Notes under the pieces: generated by a model
What the model saw: the letters and a program-made list of their open reading frames with translations, nothing else
Told to the model about the DNA's origin: nothing
Database searches by the model: none
Virus record (IMG/VR): IMGVR_UViG_3300010412_000412
Span: 1 to 64,000 of that record
Direction: 5' to 3' (one strand)
Origin: a virus
Length of the DNA: 64,000 nt
In this document: positions 54,803 to 62,888 of the stretch, one piece after another
Position numbering within the stretch: the first letter of the stretch is position 1
Layout of the letters: each line of letters opens with the position of its first letter
Position numbers and translations under genes: made by a program

Positions 54803-56443
54803 ATGAATTTATTTGAAACTTTAAAACAATTTTATTATTTTAAAAAAGAAAAAAAACAACCTGTATTACAAAGTATTGATACAGAACATGAAAAAGGTGC
54901 AACTGAAGTATTTTCAGATTATGGTGGTATAATTAGTCAAAATTCTGAATATTTTAAATTACCAACATCTGAAATTACATTAATAAAAACATATAGATCA
55001 TTGTCAAAAACAAGTGATGTAGATTTAGCACTTAATGAAATAAGAAATGAAATTTTTATATTTGATGTGCCAGGTAAAAAAGCCATCGAAATATCTTTTG
55101 ATGATACAAAAGAAAATAAATTAAGTGTTGGTTTAATTAAAAAGATACGTGAAGAATATAATACTGTATATAATTTATTAGATTTTGATAGAAAAGGTTT
55201 AGAATATTTTGATAGTTGGTATATAGATGGAAGATTATTTTTACATAAAATAATAGAAAAAAATAAACCAAAAAATGGTATACAAAAAATAATACAAATT
55301 AGTCCTTTTAAAATTAGACGAATTGTTGAATATCCAAATACTGATGAAGAAGGTGTTTACGATTTAAATAAAATAAAAATTTATTATTTATTTTCTGATA
55401 TAAATGATGTTTATAATAATAATAGATATTATAATAATCAAAATCGTTTGAATTATATGGTTTTGTCAAAAGAAGTAATAACATATATAGATTCAGGTAT
55501 TTATGATGAAGAAACAGGAGCACCATTAAGTCATTTATGGAAAACAATAATCCCATATAATAATATGAAAATGATGGAAGAAGCTTTATTAATATATAGA
55601 GTAGTAAGAAGTCCAGAAAGAAGAGTATTTTATATAGATATTGGTAATTTAAGTAAAGCTAAAGCTGAACAATATATGCAAAATTTAATGAATCGTTTTA
55701 AAAATAAATTAATATATGATCAAACTACAGGTAGAATGGTTGATCAAAAACATATAATGAGCATGGCAGAAGATTATTGGTTACCACGTGGAATAAATGG
55801 TAAAGGAACAGAAATACAATCATTACCAGGTGCTACTAATTTAGGATCTGTTGAAGATGTTGAATTATTCAGAAAACGTTTTTATGATAGTACAAATGTT
55901 GTAGCATCACGTTTTCAAGATGATAATCAACCAACATTTCAATTTGGTCGTACATCTGATATATCACGTGATGAATATCGTTTTAAAAAAATGTTATCAC
56001 GTTTGCGTAATCGTTTTATTATGTTATTTGAGGATTTATTAAAAACACAATTAATTCTTAAAAATATTATTACAGAAAATGATTGGGATACAATAAAGAA
56101 ATCTATTGTATGGCAATTTACAGAAGATAATAATTTTGTTGAATGGAAAGAAACTGAAATATTAAATAATAGATTAGATTCTTTAAATAATGCGGATAAT
56201 TATGTTGGTAAATATTGGGATAAAGTTTGGGTTCTTAAAAACATAATGAAAATGAGTGATGACGAAATCAAAAAATTATTAGAAGATTCTAAAAAAGATG
56301 CAGAATATTATGATAATGATAATGATTATTATGATAGAGATGATGATTCAGTAGAAAAAGATGATTCAGAAGATAAAAAGGATTCAGAAAATGATTCAGA
56401 AAAAGATAAAGAACAAGAAGAAGATAGTAAAATTCTTCTTTAA
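54803..56443 (+). CDS. 20: portal protein gp20
   Basis: A 546-residue portal (T4: 524), the dodecameric gate at the head vertex. Seen are TYRSLSKTSDVDLALNEIRNEIFIFD near residues 65-90, LLDFDRKGLEYFDSWYIDGRLFLHKII near 122-150, EALLIYRVVRSPERRVFYIDIGNLSKAKAEQYMQNLMNRFKNKL near 256-300 (the most conserved block) and RFKKMLSRLRNRFIMLFEDLLKTQLI near 390-420. The C-terminal tail is strongly acidic and repetitive (DSEDKKDSENDSEKDKEQEED). There is no in-frame CGG across 1.6 kb, in contrast with its neighbours. Confidence 0.94.
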   Translation: MNLFETLKQFYYFKKEKKQPVLQSIDTEHEKGATEVFSDYGGIISQNSEYFKLPTSEITLIKTYRSLSKTSDVDLALNEIRNEIFIFDVPGKKAIEISFDDTKENKLSVGLIKKIREEYNTVYNLLDFDRKGLEYFDSWYIDGRLFLHKIIEKNKPKNGIQKIIQISPFKIRRIVEYPNTDEEGVYDLNKIKIYYLFSDINDVYNNNRYYNNQNRLNYMVLSKEVITYIDSGIYDEETGAPLSHLWKTIIPYNNMKMMEEALLIYRVVRSPERRVFYIDIGNLSKAKAEQYMQNLMNRFKNKLIYDQTTGRMVDQKHIMSMAEDYWLPRGINGKGTEIQSLPGATNLGSVEDVELFRKRFYDSTNVVASRFQDDNQPTFQFGRTSDISRDEYRFKKMLSRLRNRFIMLFEDLLKTQLILKNIITENDWDTIKKSIVWQFTEDNNFVEWKETEILNNRLDSLNNADNYVGKYWDKVWVLKNIMKMSDDEIKKLLEDSKKDAEYYDNDNDYYDRDDDSVEKDDSEDKKDSENDSEKDKEQEEDSKILL

Positions 56444-56472
56444 AATAAATAATATAAAAATAGGAGATTAAA

Positions 56473-57306
56473 ATGAAAATAGACGAAAAAATTTGTTTAC
56501 AAAATGATGATTTTCTTGGGTTTACACAAATCATAAGAGAAAAATTAGAAAATATTTATAATGAAAAATCAAAAATTGTTAAACAGCAAATAAATGAATT
56601 TTTAGATCCAGAAACAGAAATGTATACATCTGTTCAAAACGGTACTCGTTCATATGGTGGTTATGGTTATCAATATGATCAAGGTGTATTAACTTTTTTA
56701 GTACCAAATGAATTAGCAAGTGAAGATGTTTCTTCATATTTAGACACTTGTGTTGAAGTATATGGATATGAAATTGAACCATATATTACAGATGATGATG
56801 GTTCACCTGTTGATTTACAAGATGATACAAATGATATTTCAGATGTTAAAGAAGTTACTGTTTATTTTGAAACTAATAAAGTTGTCTTTGATAATGAAAT
56901 AGATTATGATTATTTATATGATATTGAAGATGCAATTGAAGATGAAGATGCCGATGAATATTTAGATGAAGAAATGAAAGTAAAAACACAAATTAGAAGT
57001 GAAGACTTTTCTGATGTTAATGATTATGATTGTTTCGATTGTAAAGAAAATTTATTAGAAATTAAAAAGAAAAAAGTAATAAGAAATGTTGATGGTAAAT
57101 CAACATTAGTTACTAAATATGAATGTCCACCTGGTAAAAAATTCGATAGTAAACTGAAAAAATGTGTAAAAATAACAGCAAAAGAAAATAGAGCAAGATC
57201 ATTAGGTGCTAAAAAAGCAGCAAGAGCAAGAAGAGGACAAGCAGCTAAAATTGCAAAAAGAAGAGCAAGATCAATGAGAATGAGATCAAAAAGAATATCA
57301 TCATAA
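56473..57306 (+). CDS. prohead core/structural protein (gp67/gp68 position)
   Basis: A 277-residue protein between portal and protease, where T4 has core genes 67 and 68. Residues 1-190 are mixed and acidic (DEDADEYLDEEM); a CFDC and a later CPPGKKFDSKLKKC could bind metal. The C-terminal 45 residues are extremely basic: ENRARSLGAKKAARARRGQAAKIAKRRARSMRMRSKR. That tail type is known from T4-like head proteins encoded here. It may bind the core or DNA. Start at ATG 56473 with TAGGAGA upstream. Assignment by position and composition; not a clear gp67 or gp68 match. Confidence 0.6.
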   Translation: MKIDEKICLQNDDFLGFTQIIREKLENIYNEKSKIVKQQINEFLDPETEMYTSVQNGTRSYGGYGYQYDQGVLTFLVPNELASEDVSSYLDTCVEVYGYEIEPYITDDDGSPVDLQDDTNDISDVKEVTVYFETNKVVFDNEIDYDYLYDIEDAIEDEDADEYLDEEMKVKTQIRSEDFSDVNDYDCFDCKENLLEIKKKKVIRNVDGKSTLVTKYECPPGKKFDSKLKKCVKITAKENRARSLGAKKAARARRGQAAKIAKRRARSMRMRSKRISS

Positions 57307-57316
57307 GGAGATATAG

Positions 57317-57998
57317 ATGAAATTTTTATGCGAAAGAACAATGGATTTCAAAACATCTTGTATAATTGAAAAAGATGTAGAAAATAACATAGTACAAGAA
57401 GATATTACTCGGTAATAAAAGTTATTATATAGAAGGTACTTTTTTACAAGCAGAAATTAAAAATAGAAATGGTCGAGTTTATCCACTTAAAGTACTTCAA
57501 AATGCTGTTAATAATTATATATTAAAAATTGATAATAATCAAGCAGTTGGTGAATTAGGACATCCTGATAATCCACAAATAAATTATGATCGAGTTAGTC
57601 ATAGAATATTATCATTAAAAGAAGATGGTAATAATTTTATAGGAAAAGCAAAAATATTAAATACACCATTTGGAAATATAGTAAAAAATTTAATGAATGA
57701 AAAAATTAAATTTGGAGTAAGTTCACGTGGTTTAGGTAGTTTAAGACAAGCAAATGGTATTGATATAGTATGTGATGATTATTTTATAGTTACACCAGCT
57801 GATATAGTTTCTGATCCTAGTGCCCCAGATGCTTATGTTACTAATTTAATGGAAAATGTTGAATGGGTTTGGGAAAATGATAAATTAGTTAAACAGGAAA
57901 AAGAAATTAAAAGAATGGTTAATAAACAATATAAAAAACAAATAAATGAATGTGATTTACATCGTTTATTTATGGAAATTATAAATAAATCAATTTAA
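57317..57998 (+). CDS. 21: prohead protease gp21, CGG +1 frameshift at 57410
   Basis: Frame one (MKFLCERTMDFKTSCIIEKD) ends ATT ACT CGG TAA, stopping right after CGG. Skipping C57410 gives ACT GGT AAT AAA AGT, i.e. GNKSYYIEGTFLQAEIKNRNGRVYPLKVL, the conserved start of the gp21 protease domain. The catalytic His is in AVGELGHPDNP and the Ser in KFGVSSRGLGS. The 226-residue product matches T4 gp21 (212). It processes head proteins at (L/I)xE sites, including the predicted targeting peptides in this window. AAGGAG precedes the start. Without recoding only a 32-residue peptide results. Confidence 0.93.
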
Positions 57999-58053
57999 AA
58001 TTATAATATAATAAATATTATTAATAAAAAATAAAAAGGAGTTAATATTTAAA

Positions 58054-58816
58054 ATGGATATAAAAGAACAATTAGCAAAATTATTACCAAATGCAGATTT
58101 ATCACAAGAATTTTTTGATAAATTAAGTGAAGGTATACAATTAGTCATAGCAAAACAAGTTGAAGAAAAAACTTCAAAATTACAAGAAGAAATTGATGCT
58201 TATTCTGAATATGCACAAAATGAATATAATAAATTGTCAGAAAAAGCTGAGGAATATGGTCAATATACCATGAAAGAAACTATTGATAAAATTGATAAAT
58301 ATCTTGAATATATAACTGAACAATTTTTTGAAGAAAAAATATCAAGATTAATAGAAACAGATGAATATAATAGAATGGCAAATGCTTTTAGAACAATAAA
58401 AGAAACATTTGAACGGAAGTTATTTCCAGCTTAATAGTGAACCTGTTAGTCAAAAAATAACAAATGAATTAGATGAAAATAGAAATAAATATAATGAACT
58501 GTTTAATAAATATATTACTTTAAAAAATCAAATTGATGATTATAGTAAATATGTAGAAGAAGAAACACGAAAAGATATATTTGAAGAAAAAACATCACAT
58601 TTACCATATACACAAAAAGAAAAATTAAATCGTTTAATGGAAAGTACAGATTTTAAATCTAATGATGAATTTGAATCAGGTTTAGATGTTTTAATTGAAG
58701 AATTTATTCAACCAAAAAATGATTATAATACAATTAATGAATCAAGATCAGAAAAAAGAAATAGATATTTAGATCTTGATAATGGTACTGGCAAATATCT
58801 TAATACATTAATTTAA
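58054..58816 (+). CDS. 22: prohead scaffold gp22, CGG +1 frameshift at 58414
   Basis: Frame one (MDIKEQLAKLLPNADLSQEFFDKLSEG) runs 120 codons to ACA TTT GAA CGG AAG and stops five codons later. Skipping C58414 gives GAA GGA AGT TAT TTC CAG CTT AAT AGT GAA, and the coiled-coil continues SQKITNELDENRNKYNELFNKYITLKNQI. The 253-residue product resembles T4 gp22 (269): acidic, helical, with the C-terminal FxSGLDVLIEEFI and STDFKSNDEF segments of scaffolds. It builds the inner core and is degraded by gp21. AAAAGGAGTTAATATTTAAA precedes the ATG. Confidence 0.9.
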
Positions 58817-58851
58817 AAGAAAAAAACACTAATAAAAAAGAGGAAAAAATA

Positions 58852-60115
58852 ATGCAAATATTACAAAATGACGATTTATTTGATAGAAAATATTCACCAG
58901 AACAACGTAAAGCACAATCATTGGTTGAAAAATGGAAACCGGTTTTAAATGAACAACGTCTTGGTAAAATTAACGATAAATATCGTGAAAGAGTAACAGC
59001 ACAATTATTAGAAAATCAAGAACATTTTTTAAAAGAAGCAGCATCAACAACAACAGGCAATATTTCTAATTGGGATCCTATTCTTATACAATTAGTTAGA
59101 AGATTAGCACCAAAATTAATTGCATATGATATTTGTCGGTGTGCAACCAATGACAGGACCAACTGGTTTAGTTTTTGCAATGCGTTCACGTTATACAAAT
59201 GGTGCTGGAGCAGAAGCATTACATAATGAAGCAAATACAGGATTTAGTGGTGCTGGTACTCATACAGCAGATGATCCTTGGGTTATAACACCACCTGCTG
59301 TTATACCTGATATGACAACTGGTACTGGTAAAGTAACTAGTGATGGAGAAAATGATCCTTGGGCTAGTATGAGTATGACAATTGAAAAAACAAGTGTCAC
59401 TGCAAAAACTCGTCAATTAAGAGCTGATTATAGTTTAGAATTACAACAAGATTTAAAAGTTATACATGGTTTAGATGCTGAAAATGAATTAAGTAATATT
59501 CTTAGTACAGAAATTATATCAGAAATAAATAGAGAAGTAGTTCGTACAATATATGGTATAGCAAAACCTGGTGCTCAATGGTCAGGTTTAACAACACCAG
59601 GTGAATATGATCTTTCTAATGATTCAGATGGACGTTGGTTTTTAGAACGTGTAAAAGGTTTAGTTTTTGCAATAGAAAGAGACGCTAATCAAATTGCAAA
59701 AGAAACACGTAGAGGAAAAGGTAACTTTTTTATAACTACAGCTGATGTTGCTAGTGCTTTACAAATGGCTGGTATATTATCTTATGCTCCAGCTTTAGAA
59801 GCACAAACAGATTTAGAAGTTGATGAAACTGGTATTACTTTTGCAGGACGTGTTGGTCGTTTTAAAGTATATATAGATCCTTATTTAGGTTCTGATGGTT
59901 ATGTATTAGGTTATAAAGGTGCTAATCCTTATGATGCTGGTATGTTTTATTGTCCTTATGTTCCTTTACAAATGGTTCGTGCTACTGATACAGCAACATT
60001 TCAACCCGCATTAGGTTTTAAAACACGTTATGGTTTAATTGCTAATCCATTTACATCATTAAATGCTTCTGAAAATGTTTATTATCGCAAAACAAAAGTT
60101 TTAAATATTTTATAA
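58852..60115 (+). CDS. 23: major capsid protein gp23, CGG +1 frameshift at 59137
   Basis: Frame one begins MQILQNDDLFDRKYSPEQRKA and reaches GAT ATT TGT CGG TGT; unshifted it reads unrelated sequence and stops at 59226. Skipping C59137 gives TGT GGT GTG CAA CCA ATG ACA GGA, i.e. DICGVQPMTGPTGLVFAMRSRY, the hallmark gp23 sequence. The product is 420 residues (T4: 521; shorter forms are usual in cyanophages). A gp21 cleavage site is visible after residue 62 (FLKE followed by AAS). The C-terminus FKTRYGLIANPF is typical. Capsomer subunit. A 30-residue overlap in two frames rules out a simple sequencing deletion giving two genes. Confidence 0.95.
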
Positions 60116-60121
60116 TTATTA

Positions 60122-60151
60122 TTTAATAGGTATATTTTTATACCTATTAAA
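60122..60151. repeat. hairpin after gp23
   Basis: TTTAATAGGTATA (60122-60134) pairs perfectly with TATACCTATTAAA (60139-60151) around TTTT. No U-tract follows, so it may stabilise or process the abundant capsid mRNA, or attenuate transcription into the prepilin gene. Confidence 0.8.
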
Positions 60152-60163
60152 GTGAATTAATAT

Positions 60164-60767
60164 ATGAAAAAAATTCAAAAAGGATTTACATTAATAGAAA
60201 TTGCTATTGTTATGGTAATTATTGGTTTATTATTAGGTGGTGTTTTAAAAGGACAAGAAATAATTAGAAATGCTCAAATAAAAAATGTAGAAAATACTGC
60301 AAATAGTGTAGCAACAGCAATTTATACATATTTTGATAGATATCGTACATTACCACGGTGATGATAATAAAGCTGATATTCGTTTTAATTTAGCAGTAAC
60401 AGAAGTAGGTAATGGTTCTGGTATAATTGATCATTCTTTTGATTCAACAGGTGCAACAGATGAATCACGTTTATTATGGTTACATTTAAGAAATTCAGGA
60501 TTAATTGTAGGTAATAATAATGATTCATCACAACCTATTAATGTTTTTAGTGGTATAGTAGGAGTATCATCAGATACACAAATAAATGGTGGTATTGCAG
60601 CTAATACAATACGTGGTTTATTTGTTGGATTTACACAAATTCCAGAAGATGTTGCGCTTATTTTAGATACAAGAAATGATGATGGTCTTACACAAAGTGG
60701 TGATATACAAAGTAATCAACTTGATTATACAACTAATAATTTACATTCTATATTTTTTGGACTTTAA
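60164..60767 (+). CDS. type IV prepilin-like protein, CGG +1 frameshift at 60356
   Basis: The N-terminus MKKIQKGFTLIEIAIVMVII is a canonical type IV prepilin/pseudopilin leader: basic, G before FTLIE, then the hydrophobic helix ending GLLLGGVLKGQEIIRNAQ. Frame one reaches TAT CGT ACA TTA CCA CGG TGA; skipping C60356 gives CCA GGT GAT GAT AAT AAA, i.e. RYRTLPGDDNKADIRFN, matching the YRxLPGDD motif of bacterial prepilins of this kind. The 200-residue product has a soluble domain with LLWLHLRNSGLIVG. Such a host-type gene behind gp23 suggests transfer from the host and use of the host secretion/pilus system. No obvious strong ribosome site. Confidence 0.85.
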
Positions 60768-61267
60768 TTTCTTTTTTTATTTGGTATAATTATACCTTCT
60801 TTTTCTGCCCATTCTATACATTCATACCATCCACCAATAAAAGCTGGAAAGGCTTGATATTTTAAATATCTTATTGCTCTGATTCTATGATGTCCATCAC
60901 TTATTAAATGTGGATTTATGAAATCAATTTCTATAATATCTTTTTCATTAATACCATATTGTTGTATTCTTTTTGCTATTAATGCTATACGATAAGCATG
61001 CAATTCTTTTAATTCTTTTTCTTTTAATTTATGAAGGTTTTTTATTTGTTGCCAATCAATATTTAGATTATCATAATCTATTTTTCTTAAATTGTTATTA
61101 ATAAAATCATATTGTTTTTTAATTTCTTTATCTGAAATCATATCCCAATAAGAACCACTTAGCCAATAACAATCATCATAGCCTTCATTATCCCATGTTG
61201 AGTTATAAATTTGGTTAAATAAAACCCAATGAAAATTATGTTTTGAATAAACTTTTGGATAATTCAT
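60764..61267 (-). CDS. ParB/Srx-fold protein
   Basis: A 167-residue minus-strand product with DGHHRIRAIRYLKYQAFPAFIGGW near residues 121-144, the DGxHR signature of the ParB N-terminal nuclease/sulfiredoxin fold, which binds CTP or phosphates. The upstream DIIEIDFINPHLI supplies the preceding strand. The remainder (YWLSGSYWDMISDKEIKKQYDFINNNL) is unassigned. It converges on the prepilin gene with a four-base overlap of stops. A partner for the ParA-like protein at 2919 is possible, but these phage DGxHR proteins are often stand-alone. Confidence 0.65.
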   Translation of the reverse strand: MNYPKVYSKHNFHWVLFNQIYNSTWDNEGYDDCYWLSGSYWDMISDKEIKKQYDFINNNLRKIDYDNLNIDWQQIKNLHKLKEKELKELHAYRIALIAKRIQQYGINEKDIIEIDFINPHLISDGHHRIRAIRYLKYQAFPAFIGGWYECIEWAEKEGIIIPNKKRN

Positions 61268-61277
61268 CTTTAAATCC

Positions 61278-62882
61278 TTAAAATATTATTGCTATTTTTA
61301 TATCTTCATTTTGACCTTCTACACGAATAACTTTATTAATATTGTTTAGATAAAGAATATGACCTTTATTATTATCAATACGTTTTAAAGTATTATTAGC
61401 ATAATCAGGATGATTAGGACCAATATAAGTATTTCTATAAGCAATGTTGTTAGTGCCATATTCAACAACATCAGTAATAAGACCAACTTGTCTGAAAGAA
61501 TTTTCTTCACCAGTTAAAAAATAATTAGAATCTTCTGATAATTTTACATTAACTAATAAAACATTCGCACATAATTCAGTAATAATATTAGCACCATGTC
61601 CTTGTGTTGGAGCAAAAATAGCTTTTCCTACACCACCTGATTCACCAGGAATAATCCATCCTTGTACTTTATCTGAATATCCATTACCACCATCTATTAT
61701 AATAAGTTGTTCAACAGAACCATCAAGTGCTATTTCAACATTGATAGTTGCTTCATCTGTAGGAATATTAATAGGATCATATAAAATAACAATAGCACCA
61801 ATACCAGAAGAATTAAAACCAGAACCTGGTGTAAAATCAATATTTGTAATTGTACCAGTTTCATCTACAGTAATATTAGTAATTAAAGCATTTTGTCCAG
61901 TAGCATTTATATCTTTAATAATAACAAAAACATCTTCATTATAATCATAACCATAACCAACATAATCTTTATCTACTAAAATTTGTCTAAGTGAATTATC
62001 ACCATTTTTAGTAATAATAGCTTTTGCTGATGTTATTGGGTTTCCACCAATAATAGTTGAAATAACAGAATTATTAAAATAACCTTTTTTATCAATTACA
62101 ATAAAAGAACTAATACTTGTTGGTTTAGCAGCTTGTTGAACATTATATTGAGGAGAAGCATCATTTAATACTTTATATTTTACAGGAATAAATTTATTAG
62201 TCAAAAAAGATAAATCATCCATATCCACTTCACCCATATATTTCCAAACATATCCATCAGCTGTATATTCTTGTTTAATAGAAATAGTAGTAGGTTCAAT
62301 TGTACTTGTTGAATTTAAATTATTATCAATACATTTATAAATTCTATTATCACTAGTTAAAATATAAAAAGGATATTCATATGCTGTATCACCAATTATT
62401 GCTAAAGGATCTTTTTTATCATCATACGCAGAATAAACAGTATTTGTTGTCCAATTATATCGTCTTATACATAATCTAAAATTATTTTGATCTATTTTTT
62501 TCAATGTTGTAATATTTTGTAAAGTTTTAAAATTTTCTTTATCAGAAATATCAACAATAGAAGGTGTATCTGTTAAATTCCATACTGTATTTTTACCTAT
62601 AAAAACAAACATATTTCTTTTAAACATTTTATTAGGATTATATTCTTCTACCCAAATCCAATTAATACCATTATCGCTTTGTGTATCTTGAATATGTATA
62701 GGAGCTGTTGAACCAGATACTCCTGTATTTTTAGCAATATATTTATTATTCCCATAATAACATAAATCTCCTTCATAAATATTCAAACCTGGTTGCCAAA
62801 GTCGAATATTAAAATTTGATAAACTATCTATTATATTACTTGCTAAAAAAGTTCTTATTTGTGCTGTAAATTTTGCTGACAT
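61278..62882 (-). CDS. 8: baseplate wedge gp8-like protein with CBM-like insert
   Basis: A 534-residue protein of gp8 type (T4 gp8: 334). After MSAKFTAQIRTFLASNIID comes a short module WQPGLNIYEGDLCYYGNNKY with downstream GSTAPIHIQDTQSDNGINWIWVEE resembling a carbohydrate-binding module 5/12. Then the gp8 pattern follows: MFVFIGKNTVWN, LTDTPSIVDISD, KIDQNNFRLCIRRYNWTTNTVYSAYDD, FYILTSDNRIYKCIDNN, TADGYVWKYMGEVDMDDLSFLTNKFIPVKY. The C-terminal 280 residues hold G-rich repeats (DGGNGYSD, PGSGFNSSGIGA) shared with the sheath and giant tail protein. No CGG. It follows 62889 by 6 bases. Confidence 0.8.
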   Translation of the reverse strand: MSAKFTAQIRTFLASNIIDSLSNFNIRLWQPGLNIYEGDLCYYGNNKYIAKNTGVSGSTAPIHIQDTQSDNGINWIWVEEYNPNKMFKRNMFVFIGKNTVWNLTDTPSIVDISDKENFKTLQNITTLKKIDQNNFRLCIRRYNWTTNTVYSAYDDKKDPLAIIGDTAYEYPFYILTSDNRIYKCIDNNLNSTSTIEPTTISIKQEYTADGYVWKYMGEVDMDDLSFLTNKFIPVKYKVLNDASPQYNVQQAAKPTSISSFIVIDKKGYFNNSVISTIIGGNPITSAKAIITKNGDNSLRQILVDKDYVGYGYDYNEDVFVIIKDINATGQNALITNITVDETGTITNIDFTPGSGFNSSGIGAIVILYDPINIPTDEATINVEIALDGSVEQLIIIDGGNGYSDKVQGWIIPGESGGVGKAIFAPTQGHGANIITELCANVLLVNVKLSEDSNYFLTGEENSFRQVGLITDVVEYGTNNIAYRNTYIGPNHPDYANNTLKRIDNNKGHILYLNNINKVIRVEGQNEDIKIAIIF

Positions 62883-62888
62883 ATTTTT

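Noticed and set aside
12795-60358. Ten CGG breaks as ordinary sequencing or assembly errors
   Set aside because: Errors usually fall in homopolymers and are not always C before GG. All ten add the same base in the same codon context with distinct flanks, nine are outside homopolymers, and CGG is otherwise absent in frame. Raw reads would still be needed to be certain.
12594-60767. The recoded genes as pseudogenes
   Set aside because: They include indispensable, intact and conserved virion genes (gp23, gp18, gp19, gp17, gp21) with no further damage after the break.
26110-60767. T4 gene 60-type ribosome bypass (hop) at the breaks
   Set aside because: No matched take-off and landing codons or gap: only one base is skipped and no residues are lost.
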